A DNA stretch of 64,000 bases from Sweltsa coloradensis (Eukaryota; Arthropoda; Insecta; Plecoptera; Chloroperlidae): the NCBI GenBank assembly GCA_024449915.1, contig JAMZAV010000893.1:186001-250000 (forward strand), in the 5' to 3' direction. Shown here in pieces: positions 1-13,300 of the stretch. The position numbers and the translations under genes are program-made. The notes under the pieces were generated by a model that worked only from the letters and a program-made list of their open reading frames with translations, had not been told where the DNA came from and searched no databases. Numbering within the stretch: position 1 is the first letter of the stretch; each line of letters starts with the position of its first letter.

Positions 1-554
1 TATTTCAGGTACCTAATAAAGTCGTGCACGAAATGTGTTTAGTCTATACTACGCTATCTTGAAGCACAGCTAATTACACTCTCAAGTTGAGCCCATCAAC
101 ATTATCAACATTTTATCATGTTCGAATTGTCAAAATACTGACTTGTAAACTTAAACAGCGAAATGGACATATCGAAAGATATATTATATTGGATAATGAC
201 GTCTCTTGAACCAAAAAACATTTTCCGGATCACTTTTCAGCCAAACAAGTCACGCAGTTTTACATTAAATCTCTTCTTTCCACGGCGTAATCGAGACGGT
301 GTGCTTAACATTGATGATTGATAATATGATAAATTTGATGATTATGATGATTGAAAGGCCTAATGATGATTGATGTGGTGTGGCAGAATGAACCCACACA
401 AACAACGGAGGGACAGGCTTACACCGACTAGAACCAAACTCAGGCGAGAAGCACTGGTTGGTACCTAGGAGTGAGTACGTTTGTAGGGATGGCCGGCGTA
501 GGGTACACATCTGTGTTACCTAGTGTAACCCTCTTCAGGTGACTTATTAGGTAA

Positions 555-705
555 TGCGGGGGCTAGGGTGGTTGTAAAGCGGACTCAACCAGATCCCCTG
601 CGTTCTCGGATCAAGGTTTCTGTCAGGAATGCTGGTGTTGGGTATCGACCGGGACCTCCCTATCCATCATCTCGTGCGTTACGCTTGAGCTACCAGCTGA
701 CTGAG
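555..705 (-). repeat. tRNA-derived SINE, family 3
   Basis: Minus strand: CAGCTGGTAGCTCAAGCGTA and GGTCCCGGTCGATACCCAAC give A- and B-box-like sequences; the rest may extend left to about 370. A run of G precedes the head. Confidence 0.55.
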
Positions 706-1202
706 GGGGGGGGGGGGGGACTACGGACACTGCAGTGTCAATATTCTTACCACAATGCATGCCACACATAATTTATAATCAAACACTTTGGTTTTGGGCT
801 GCCTATATTTCAAGAAATTTTATTGTCAAAATCAACATTATAAAACTGTAAAGCTTCAACATAAGAATAAAACTTTATAAAATCAAACAAGTAACGGAAC
901 AAAATAGGTAATGAACTATAAATTTACAAAATTCATGATTTTTTTATATATATTAAACATCAATAAAAATATCGAAAATAAACGAGAAAATAAGTAATAT
1001 TTTCCGTACCCGGCACCTCCACCAAAAGTTTCAATACATACAATAAGATTAATTTGTGTTCTTCCACGATCTGCTGATTACGTAGCTTCGCTTTGTGTTT
1101 AGGGTACTCTTGTACTCGTGCTTGTTTATAGACGATTCTTTTAATAGGCCTATAATGAAAGGTAAACCAATAAATAAAGTAGATAAAAGAAACTAGTAGA
1201 AC

Positions 1203-1390
1203 TGGTATTTATTCCTTAAATAGGGCAAAGTGTTTATTGGACACATAACACTGCTCTTTATCAATATTTTCTTTGTGATATTTGAAAAAAAACTTTTGAA
1301 TAAAAGTCGAAATACCACAAAGAAAATATTGATAAAGAGCAATGTTATGTCCAATAAACACTTATTCAAAGAATAAATTGTGTATCTCCA
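1203..1390. repeat. Foldback repeat
   Basis: About 48-bp arms: aagtgtttattggacacata and gctctttatcaatattttct at 1228-1278 recur inverted at 1316-1363. No coding content. Confidence 0.7.
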
Positions 1391-2656
1391 AACAAAAACC
1401 TTCACGAATGTTAAGAAAGGCATGTATATGTGCATAACTATACTACACTAGCCAATAAAATGAGCCTGAATTTCTTGCTGAGTGGCAACTGACAAGAAGT
1501 GACGAACTACACTACAGTGTGTGGCATTATAATATTGAGAGTCGTTGCTATGAATATGTGCATCTAGCCACACAACTCACAACAGCAGTAATTCACACCA
1601 AATCACCCTCGAAAAAAACCTCAACCAGATAATTAGTACTCTGTACTAGGCACTGGTGCTTCAAGGGGATGCATTTACTGCATGCAACATCCCCACCAAG
1701 AGATTCTGCACATTATTCTGCTTCCAATACAGACGTCAGCAGCTTTCGTTTGTGTTTGTTGAAATGTGCTAACCAAGCAACGTGATGGGAGTAAAGCTCC
1801 ACGACATCCATCACTTTTCTGTCCGTCCGTCTGTGAGTGTACACGTCTCACGATTAAAACCGAACACGACCTCCTTTACCTTTAACAAGGAGGACACACA
1901 ATGTTAAGTTATGTACTTCATCTTGATCGTATACATAGTACAGATGTGCACTACTCCAAAGAGTGAGAAATGGTAAATATACTTAGGTAACTATTGTAGG
2001 TAGGGCCTACTTAATAGCCAGAGTGCATTAATATGAAACGTTAAGCAATATCCAATCAATCAATCAATCAATCAAAAAACGTATAATACAATTTTGGCTA
2101 GAATAAAAATAAATAAAATAAAAAGACAGATAATTGGGGTCCTTTTGGTTCAAGGGGGGGGGGGGGGGGGGGGAATTATCACCATCCACAGTGACCAACT
2201 CTATCAACTCGGCACCTACACCAAAAGATTTGAATTCAGGAGAAGATTTCAGTTTCGTGTCCTTCGTTGACAAACAGGTCATTAAGTAGCTTCGCTCCCT
2301 ATTTAGGGTATCACTGTACAACCATGTTTATTTATAATAAACCTACAGATACAGAATGTACACATAGCAATGAGACAATGGAACTTCATTGGTGATAAAT
2401 AATAGTATGTATGTATTTTAGTTAACATTGCCCAAATAGTCTAAGGGGGGACTGCAAACAAATGTGTAAAATACTTTCTTATCACCCGCAAAATTTCTAC
2501 GATGTAAAAAGGGGATGTGCAAGACAGAGCAGTGGCATTAAGAAGGCGCACACAAAGCCTGACAAGTTGAAGTTCTAATTCATTAATTGGATGAGTAAGA
2601 CAGTAAGCACATTGGAGTGAATGAACCTATCTAGAAACAAGTTGATATTTACCGTA

Positions 2657-3416
2657 ACTAGGAAAACGCTTAAGTCCCGCCGCGTTGTTGGATGAGCGTA
2701 ATTGGTGCATTGAGCTGCCATGTGTTATGGGAATTTTTGTTCTGTGGAAAATTCATTATTAAATTGATTTTTTTTTTTTTTTTAAATAAAGAATTAACTT
2801 TATTTTTCAAATTTTTTTTAATAAATCGTAATTGTTTAAAAAAAATCGTAAAATTGAAATTTTTATAAGAAATAATTTCTCGATTGCGCTCAAATTTAAC
2901 AATAATATATTAATTCATAAAATTAAGGTTCTGCCAAAAAATCATTTCAATCGGATAAAGCATGTAGGTGTTATAAATCAAAGAATTGTTTAAAAAAAGA
3001 AAAAACCCGTAAAATTTCGATTTTTATGATAAATATTTTTTCAATTGCGCTCAAATTTCACAAGAATATCTTAATTCATAAAATAAAGCTTCTGTGCAAA
3101 AATCATTAAAATCGGATAAAGCATGTAGGTGTTATAAGTCGAAGAAATTTTTAAAAATCGAAAAAATCGTAAAATTGCGATTTTCATGAGAAAAAATTTT
3201 TCGATTGCGCTCAAAAACGTGGCAGTTCTAAGTTCAGAGATTTCGAAGGCCTCCATAAAATTTCATAGCAATCGGAGTATCGGTTTAGCCGGAATCGTGT
3301 GGACAAACAGACAAAAATACAGAAAAAAAAAAACATTCCGGATTTTTTTCTCCAGTGTAGTAGAATGGAATCTTCGCTTCGCTCGCTACGCTCGCTACGC
3401 TCGCTACGCTCATCCA
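2657..3416. mobile_element. ACTAGG/CATCCAA repeat family, copy 1
   Basis: Starts ACTAGGAAAACGC, GTTGTTGGATGAGCGTA; ends CGCTACGCTCATCCAA. Between them are two or three diverged internal blocks, each with aatcggataaagcatgtagg, and a final block with ggtttagccggaatcgtg, gacaaacagac. The short open frames rich in Ser-Glu-Arg come from its terminal cgctacgct repeat. About 760 bp, no TSD. Confidence 0.8.
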
Positions 3417-4150
3417 ATTAATTATATTGGAACGGAACGTAGATAAATAAAGGTATTTATTTTGGCAGGATTACGGCTGAAGACGCCATCTTCCACCTTT
3501 ATCCCTCTATCAAATCATGGCTCATAAAAATGATTTAATAGACAATCACTATCAGTTATTGGTTTATGTTGGTATTTCAGACTACTAATCACACTAGGTG
3601 ATACTTTTATCCAAAGTCTAAACTGGTTTAAACAATCATGATTTTTTTGTGAATGTTTTATCATTTCATTTTTTGATTTCACTCGAATTATCATCTGCTA
3701 TAATACAACCCTGAATTTTCCAAATACAGTGCATAATTGTTTTCAATGCATTTAACCTTCAATTCAATATTTTGTGAATTGACAATAGATTTTGTTTTAA
3801 ATGATCATTAGGTTATATTTTAGTAGGGCGTATTATATAAAAGCTAGTTTATGTAATGTAATTATTTTTTTTACAATTACTATATTATATTCTCTTCTCT
3901 TTATAATAATGTTATCACTGACAAATTAGTTTAAACTTTAAATTACTTTTTACAAATTGACATAATCCATAAATCTATTTAATTACAATGTACAGTGAAC
4001 TCTAGGTTGATTTAAATTTCTATGTTATTAAACTACTAATGAAGCCCTAACATTAATTATTTTCTTTCAATTCATGCCTTCAATTCAAATTGAGGTTTTC
4101 AAGGCCCCTTGGATCTTGAACTAACAAGGTGTGTTCCCATCTCGTTCCAG

Positions 4151-4365
4151 ACAAGAATGAGCCATCACGGTTCCTGGGAGAAGGGGTGAGCTTCAAGGCG
4201 AAGCTGATCGGAATCCTGGAGGTGAACGAGGCGAGGGGAGACCGGATGTGTCAGGAGGCGCTAGCCGACCTCAAGATGGCGATACGGGCGGCCGGCGAGC
4301 ACAAGCAGCGCATCAACATCAACATCGCCATAGACGGCCTGCGGCTCAGGGACGAGAAGAACGGG
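4151..4365 (+). CDS. Dab: Dab exon: first part of PTB domain
   Basis: Acceptor ttccag ends at 4150 and donor gtaagc starts at 4366. The exon begins with two bases of a split codon and ends in phase 0. It encodes about 71 residues, from NEPSRFLGEGVSFKAKLIG through GDRMCQEALADLKMAIRAAG to LRDEKNG, aligning with the first strands and helix of the Dab PTB fold. Base composition is clearly more GC-rich than the flanking introns. Confidence 0.9.
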
Positions 4366-7300
4366 GTAAGCTCGGGCTTCAATATCTAGCTTCGAACAGA
4401 TTAGATAATTTAAACAATTCAATTAGTAATTAAAATATTGAAATGTTTTTAAAAATATTTTTAGCTTTTATATTTTGATATCATGCTTACCAAAATAAAT
4501 TTTAAAGGCATATTATCTACAACTAGATATTTCCTGATTTTAATACATATTTTAAATTTTGTGAGTCTCAAGTAGTACAAATAGTAGAAATAAATTACCT
4601 TCTGATTCATTTTAAAAATAAAATGTTCCAGTTATTGCAGATCAGCATTTTCAATTTTCTCCAAAAAATAGGTTGCATTCGTCACATTGCACTGTGCACA
4701 TAACGCATGGGCATATTGTTATAAATAATGACAATGAGTCCATATTTTTATATTTTTATAACCTACCATGCATATAAATAAGTTCATAAAATTAATTTGT
4801 GTTTGTGAAATACTAGAATCACAAGTAAAAGTGAAGGGATGTTATAAAATAAATAATAATTTAAATGTGCAACATTGCACGGTTTGCACCCAAACTTCTC
4901 CTACAGCATATTGTAATGAATAACTGTAGTATGTAGTTATAAATCACTTATATCACTTCCAACTTGTAATTTAATATCGGTACTAAATAAAAATAACTTG
5001 TAGACAAAAATCAAACCAGAAGCTTTTGTATAACTTTCTAAGACGGATGTTTTGTTTCTAGGACTGCTTGTACCATCATCCGGTCCACAAAATCTCGTTC
5101 ATAGCCCAAGACATGTCCGATTCGCGAGCGTTTGGCTACATCTTTGGGTCTCCCGACACCGGACATCGATTCTTTGGGATTAAAACAGACAAGGCGGCAA
5201 GTCAAGTGAGTACAGGATTCCCTCGTAGGTGAATAATTGATAGGTGTTGAAGAACAATATACCCTATAAAGTTACCCTGAAAGAATCAACATTCATTCAG
5301 TAAGTCAGTTAACTGTTGATTGGCAGATGGGGAGGGAATTGTTTCTCTGTGAACATGCATAAAGTTGGCTTCAAAGCAGATTCGAGGTTGCCTGCTCTAT
5401 CGTAAGCCAGTCGCAGAGTGTCGGCTAAACTGCACTGAAAAAACTAACCGATGAAAAATTAATAACCTTTTAGCTTTAAAGTGTCTTTAACAATTTATCT
5501 TTTTATAATTTGTACATTAATTTCAATGATTTGTTAATTTATATTTAGTGTCACTGAAACACAGCCAGTGATATTAGAGAAAACTTTAATTTACATGGCT
5601 GTGAAGCAACCCTGACGGGAGACGGCGTTAATGCCATCGATGAGTGAATTATGGTCAACTAGCTGATCAATATGGTATCGATATGTGGGAATATTTTCAG
5701 TATCGATGTTTGGACTCATTAAACGTTTAAAAAAATGTGAAAACTAATTAACACATGGAAACAAAATTTTGGGTGATATATTATGTACAGTTTAATTTAG
5801 GAAAATCCTGGTTTATTTTCAAGATTTTGATTTTTATGGTGGAGGTGCCGGGTAACTTATGGTAAGTCTTCCTCTTCTTGATGTAGGTGCATATCAATAA
5901 ATTTTAGTTTCAAAACAAAAACTTGGAAATGAATTTTAGTGTTAAAAAACAACCCTTTTTGGACCTACAAATCTTTTTAAAAATTGATTGAAAATTTAGG
6001 GAAAATAACATCAAAGTGGAAATGGAATAATTTGATGCAGGGATGCTGCCTCTGGTCTATCAAGAAACACAGAATAAAATAAACATAATTTTTAAGAATT
6101 TAAATTGCAAGTACTATTTCAATATTGAAGTATATTACAAACTCCAGTGTAATGACTCGTTTGGAGATGTGCTCTGTTATCTGCACTGATCTAGAATGAA
6201 AAATGTCCCAGAACCCATATTTCAAACTTCAGCCATAATTTCTGCTGCTCTTTCATAACTAGTACTGAAATTGTTTTACACAGGTGGTGATTGCAATGAG
6301 GGATCTATTTCAAGTTGTCTTCGAGCTCAAGAAGAAAGAAATAGAGATGGCAAAACAACATATCGAACAACACCAAATCAAAATCACTGGAGGCATGTTC
6401 TCCGACTCAGGGTCAACTATAAATAAGGTTAGTTACGTACTTATTAATATATTGATAATTAGGGATGCACATCAATACCTTTTTCATTATTGATTATCAA
6501 AATGGTTGTCATTATCGAATCGATAATATCGATATCACCAAAACAGCCTGTGCCAACCTATAAGTGGAACGCTTTCGTGGACCGCCAAACCATCGCTACG
6601 TGTATTTTATAAAAACTAGGGAAACGCCAAAGTTGTTGTTAGACGAGTGAGTGAGCCATGTGTTGAGTACCCGGTAACATTCCTTTTCTTCCCCCTACCT
6701 TAGGCCTCCCTAGCCTATCATAGGCTACAGTGGAGCATTATGGCCTAAACTATGACCTAAACTCAAATACCCTATTATTTATACGAATATTATAATCAAA
6801 CTTAAATGCAAATGTTCCCGCGTACTCAACACATGACTCTCTCACTCGTCTAACAACGACTTTGGCGTTTCCCTAGTCGAGTTGGCTAAAGCGCCCTTAT
6901 AGCCAAAATGTGGGAGACGTGGGTTCAATGGTCGGGAAAGATTTTGTAATTTCTGAATTGTATTTTTAAAATTATTTAACATGTTTTGAAATGCATATAA
7001 CGCAAAGTAGTCCATCATCTGTGGCAATACTATGGAAAACATAGCCAGTACGAAATACGTGAAAATATTGCAAGGTTTACTCAATCTACGAGCGGAATTT
7101 GGGGTACCTTGACGTCCTACATTCGATTAACCTTGGACACGGCATTTCACAGCCAGGTAAATAACAAACAAAAAATATTATTTCAAAATGAAACCATTGT
7201 CGTTAAAATAATTCCTATGCCTTTCAACGAATTTTTCAGTTTTTTATTTCTTGCAGGTTTTAAATCGCAACAGATTGTACTCATTTTGTTAGCAGTTCTC

Positions 7301-10300
7301 AGTTACCTGGTCACGGATGTCTGTTTAAAATTTCAGCTAAGTCTATTTGGCCGTTCGGCCGTATGGGACTGGACAGACAGACATTTAACATTTAACATTT
7401 AACATTTAACATTTAACATTTAACATTTAACATACAGAATTAATCACGACCAAGGACCGATCGAGTAGCGTTGTAGACTACGTTCGCTGCGCTCACTCGT
7501 CTAATTATAATAATAAATTAATAATTAATAAATTTTTTTGCAAAAACAGATGCTAAAAATGTCACAAAATTTCTGACCGACAAAATTTGGTGTTGGCTTT
7601 TTGAAACATCCAATCTTGATTAAACACGTATCCGTTAAATTTTAAATATTTTTATTGATATTTATGTGCAATATTATTTTTGATCAATAAAGCAGTCACA
7701 TTTTCGAATATTAGTTATTTTTATTAATTTATCATTATGCTCGTGCGCATCCCAGTAATAAACCATTTAATTAATTAAATAAATAAATAATAGCTGCAAC
7801 GTAAGTAGTAAAAGTAAAAAGTTGCTGATTTTAGATACCACGTGTCCGCAAATCCACATTCAAATCTGTACAAATCCAAATTTGGGTTTTGTTCCTGAAA
7901 TGAGACAAGTTTTTACATTTTTTTGATGTGCTCTTAAGTCAAATTATTGTATCATTGTAATTTTTAGCTAAGTAGGCCCTACTATAATATAATAAAATAA
8001 AAACATGCTAAATTGAAGGTGATCCTTAAACTACTGTATACAGTTTGTTTGGGCTGTTATGAATAATCAGAATAAATTTGAAGTGGAATCTTGAATTTTT
8101 CTTCATTCCCTGGAGTCTTTGCTTAAGATATTTGATTGAATTGTTGGTGTTTCTAGTACAAAAGACTTGCTTTTACTGTGTCAATCAGATATAATTTTCT
8201 TGCATGAGTATTTGTAGTAAAGTTAACTCTTTTTATCTATGTCATCTATATCTATTAAAACAATTTGTATCATTACTTTTTCCCTTTTCCTAACTTATTT
8301 GTTGCAATTCTAACTTACAATTATGTTTTCAGAATGGCTTGGGTAGTTCTGACCAATCCTCTTCAAAAATGAGGACTATATCCGAAGCAACTGCGAAGGA
8401 GAATGAGAACGCGACCGGTGCTTCGGTAAAGTCAACTCATCAGACGTCTGAAGTGATTGCCGACCTCCTCGACCTTGAGTTTGAGCTGAACAGTATTCAA
8501 CAGGGGATTCACCAGATGGAGAGGATCACACCGTCCGACCCGTTTGGTCCCACGGCCACCAAGGACGGTTCATTCCGTAGCGATCCGTTTGGCGATTCCT
8601 TCTCACCGGCAACAGCCATACCCCCTCCTCCGAAAACTGTGAAGCCGTCTGTGGCCATACTCCTCCCGCCTCCCAAAGAGCCGCCGCGCAGTGCCGACCC
8701 GTTCAATCCACCCCCGAGACAGCCACACAGGAGAGGAGGTGTACGAGCAAGGAACTCAACCGAGCGTTTCAATAAAACTGCCTACTTGAACGAGGAGGCA
8801 ACCGTGCAACCGACGCTACTGCCACCAGACAAAGAGAAACACTGGTTCGATCAAGAAACCGAGTCAATATTCGGTGAAGGTGAACTCGTCACTCCACCAT
8901 TCTCATCCAGCACCACCGCCACAGTATTTCCCCAGCCTAAATGATCAGGTGAGAATTATTTTAAGATGTTACAATATTGTTTTATTTTGATTAACCCCTT
9001 CACCCCAATCATCATATATTATTTTCTAGACTAAAAAAAGTGAAAATTCCACTTGATTAATTCACGACAAATAGAATCTGTCTGTATCATGACAGTCGTA
9101 TGAATTTCTTTGCAAAGGGTAAATAAATCTAAATGTACTTGGGATGTAGAACAAATTGCTTGCAAAAGTGTTGGTATATAGTCACTACACCATTTAGTTA
9201 TTCAATTCAATTCAAATGTGTTTTTCTTTCTTTAGCAACAATACAGACTGTATGCTCACTTACATACTTGGCATAATTGCCGTACAAGTCTTGAAATATG
9301 CTTAGATGCAAAGTTTTTAAACAATTTGTAGTAGTAATACAAATTATTTAATAAATAGTACGAAAACAATATCACGCTTAATTAATAATTAGAAATAAAG
9401 ACAATAATTAATTAGAAGTAAATATAAAGTAATGCTGACAGCTGATTTAACGTTAGCGTAGGTGATTTTTACCATACATAATCACAATTGCAGTGATTGC
9501 CTTCATGAATTTCTTGTCTACTGTAAAATGCATGAGGAATTAAATACTTTTTTATGTTTAATTTGAATTTATCTCTGCTTATGTCAAATATATAAATAGA
9601 AGCATTCAAAATGTATCCAACTAAATGCCAAAGTACTGTTGTTAATATTATATTATTATGGAATTGCATAAATCAATGTTAACAGGATAACTTTTTACAG
9701 GCTGTCAATGACTTAAGCAAGACTCCTCCGCCAAATCAGGCAGAACCATTTGACGTTTTCACGGATTTGGACCCGTTGGGAACTGGCCGCAGTAAACCAT
9801 ACATCGACCGCAAGGACTTCTTCCAAGAGTTGAAGAATCCTCCGAAGAAAGTGTTGAAGGACCTGGTGTCGGAAGCGCCGACGGAAGCTACCGCGCCCCT
9901 CTTCCAGGCCACGTTTGACTCTAGCGGTGGTACCAACCGTCACAGCGGGGCGAGCGACGACTCTTACAAGACAACTCCGGACTTGGTTTTCCCAAAGTCT
10001 TCGCGACACGACCCTGACCCGTTTGACGAAGGTGACCCCTTCTTCAAGAGCGATCCTTTTGACGACGACGTGGCTTTCCCAGCCATGAGCAGCACAGACC
10101 CATTCGACACAGAATTTGCCGATTTCACCATGTTCGGCAGGGGTAAGAAGAACCAATTCCCCCTATCGGCCGATAGTATCTCTTCCCAAGAACAAGAATT
10201 GGAAAGGATTTCACCTCTATTATCTGAAACTAGTCAGTCTATGTTTTCGAATAGGTCCAATTTCCACGGACCTTTGCGTGTGTCTCTACCGCCGGAGAAA

Positions 10301-13300
10301 GCGGGTACTCTCGAAGGTAATATCGATTCACCTTTATCTACTCCCAATCGGCAATCGACTAGCCGCCCTTCTACGGGCTTTGCAAAACCCAGGAGTAAAA
10401 CACGTCTTCAGAAGCAGACCACTATGTCCGGCTTGGTAAAGTTGCCCAGTCCCAAGTCTTCCCAACGATCCGGCCGTCTGGCAAAACAGATGACGGTGGA
10501 TTCGTGTACGAGCAAGTCCCGTACGCTTCACCCGAGTCCGACCCCCCAGAGCCCCCCAAATCCCCGCCGATCTCCCGCGAGTCACCTAGAGAGCGTCACT
10601 CTAAGAGTGCGCTGTAGCGTGACCCCATCCCCACCAGGCGTGGCTTGTTTCCCGAGCGCGGTGGACACTTCCCGCCTCTCCGGTTCGAGCGCGGAGCTGA
10701 GTGACATTGCCCCCGAGCCTCCACCGAGGCCGGCTTCCAACATAGCGCCCATCAAGCCGCCCCCACTGCCCCCCAAGAGGCAGCAGCCGGGCTACATCAT
10801 GAGGCCACCCCCGCGCCCCCCCCACACAGAGGACCCCACTCACTACGACTACATCGAGAACTACGAGACCTCGTCGTCCCCCACCCCGAGAAACAGCGAG
10901 GAGGTCCTGAGTCCCCCCATCCCTGTTCCCGCCCGGCGCCCCCGCTTCGGCCTGGACGACCTGGGCAGCGCACCTCAGAGACCGCGAAGACACCATCCCA
11001 CTCTCTCCAACAAGTCCAATGAAGAAGACTACCTCACGCCAATACCCTTCCCTCTCCTACCCCCTCCTCAGAAGAAGAGTCAAGATGCCAATAAAACAAA
11101 GACTCCATCACCGAATGCAAATCCTATTGCCACTCTGTTGCACTCGTCGACCAGTAAAACAAATATATCCGTCGAAGAAACTCAAACAAAACCTATGGGC
11201 ACAACCTCTACATCTACTTCGCTCAACATTACCCTTAGTCAGCTTACAAAGACCGGCTTCTCAGACTTGGCAACAGCGTTGGGCATTTCTCCCGGACAAT
11301 TATCCAATATGACATTGCAGGATCTGACAAGATGCCTGGCCAGACTCTCCAGTGAGGAACAACTTGCTGAAAAACCTAAAGAAGAAGCTAAACCTGTGAC
11401 TAAAGAGTTCGTTAAGAAGGACAAGAGGGATAAGTATGCTACCTTAAGAGAGTCTGTTGATGAAGAACCAATACCGGTATTCAAAGCAGAGTTCGAAACA
11501 AACTTTGATGATCCAGAACAAAATGAAAAGCCAATGGAAGATGTATTTCAGGAAACGCTGTTTGATAAATACGCTGTATTTAGAGAATTGATTAATGAGG
11601 AAAAGACTGAAGAACCACCAGAATTGGATGATGAGGAGACTGAAACTGAAATCACAAATCAATCTAATGAAACAGAATTGGAAGTTAAGAATGTAGAGAT
11701 AGAGAGCACAATGGAAACTACAATTGAAACTGCAGCAGTCACCAAAGAGACAGAGGACAGGTATGCAGCTCTTAGAGACATTACTTTTGATGATTGTGAG
11801 GGTGAAGAGGGCGAAGACGGTGATCCTTTGAGTGATAAAGAAGAGAGTCTGGCAGAAGGGGCACCGGTGGAGGAAGATTATGATCTCCTTACTCTTTCTA
11901 GACAGCACAGCGAGAGTACGGAGTCGCCAACAATGGAAACGGCAACAATGAGAGAACCACAGTCAATAATTGAGACTACAATATATGAAGAGGATGTAAG
12001 TGCACTTGAAGCAGACGAGAATGATGAGAACTTTGAAGATGTGCCTGAGATTCTGGAGGATGTAGAGGAAGTTAGAGAGGAATCTATAGAATGTGAAGGA
12101 AGTAAAGAGAGTTTAGACCAGAAGGAGATGCCGGCAGAGGCCTTGAATCATTCATCTTCATCAGAAAAAGAGGAGATGAAAGATTTGCAGGTAGATTCAA
12201 AAATCAAAGACGAAGAAAACTCCGAGAGTTGGGCAAAGTTTGACGCTTGTACATTTCCCCCAGAGAAGCCAGCATCTGAAGAGCAAGGAAGTGAGGGTGC
12301 AGCTTCTCCCTGGTCCTCCGATGGGAAAGAGTTTAGCAAGGTTCAATCCCCTGCGTGGCAAGAACCTTTCACCCCAGAGCAAGATACGCAGCGCAGAAGA
12401 AGGACGCAACAACGAAGTCCCTGGAAAGAGGAAGGATCCGAGGAAGGTTGGGAGGGTCCGTGGGAAGAACGACCGTGGAGAGAAAATGGCTGGAGCGAAG
12501 ATGGTGAATCTTACTATGAAGATGCACCGCCCCGAAAAGAACGGGTCTACCACGAAGATAGGAGAGGCAGAAGAAGACGTGTTTCACCTTGGAAAAAGGG
12601 CCAAAAGTCCTCGAGGGATACATCTCCTTGGGAACCAGGAAGGAGAAACGAGGAGGAAGAATGGGGAAACGTGAAAAGATACCCGGAACGCGCCATGGAT
12701 GTTGATGATGAGGAAGAGTATGAATGTTACTGGAAGACTCGACCCAAACACAGAGGACCGTCGTGGGATGATGAGAGACGAAGGAGGTTCGAATCTCGCG
12801 AACTTAACGGTCTCGATTACGAAGAGGGTCGTAAACGTAGACCGTCACCGTGGGCAGGAGAAGGAGAGAGGCGTAGTAGTAGGGAATCAATCTCGTGGGA
12901 CGAAGAAGACAGGTTTTCCCAGCGTGACTACGGCGAGCGTCGGCCAAGAGATCGAGAGGGGGAATATCGCTGGAGGAGGGAACAAGAAATGGACCCAAGA
13001 GGGTACGCTTGGGTGCGGAAGGTGGGCCCAGAGGAGGAGTATGGTAGACGAGAACCAACAAGGCGTAAACCGGAGAGTAGAAGGTATTACAGGGATCAGT
13101 CACGGGAATCTCCGTGGGAAGACGACTACAGTGAACAGGGGGAGGACGACTCTCCACAATATCAAGGAAAAGTCAGAAGCTGGGCGAGCAAACGTCCGAG
13201 CAGTGCTTCGGATGCACGAAGACCTTCGGATAAAAGCCCCGGAGAGTACAAGAACAGGTCTCTAGATAAACCACAATATTCCTTGCCCGTGTCGACTCGA

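Larger units (their letters stand above)
1..4150. other. Region upstream of first visible Dab exon
   Basis: AT-rich noncoding sequence, probably a Dab intron. Apart from the repeats listed separately it holds a CAAT microsatellite at about 2050-2075, a run of about 21 G at 2153-2173, and AT-rich unique sequence at 3417-4150. I see no exon that would supply the Dab N terminus. Confidence 0.5.
6460..7754. mobile_element. Possible hAT-like element with nested insertions
   Basis: TAGGGATGCACATC at 6460 and the inverse of TGGGATGCGCAC at 7743-7754 could be its ends; no matching 8-bp duplication is visible. It would begin about 30 bp after the Dab PTB exon donor and contain the foldback element at 6615-6877. 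Tentative. Confidence 0.3.
4366..9700. other. Dab introns
   Basis: Four introns (4366-5061, 5206-6283, 6428-8332, 8949-9700). The first, second and fourth are AT-rich with nothing recognised except a ggtggaggtgccgggt motif at 5838-5853. The third contains the nested repeats listed at 6460-7754. Confidence 0.6.

Noticed and set aside
3211..3417. Frames with Ser-Glu-Arg repeats, also near 57128 and 58938
   Set aside because: They arise from the terminal cgctacgct repeat of the ACTAGG family.
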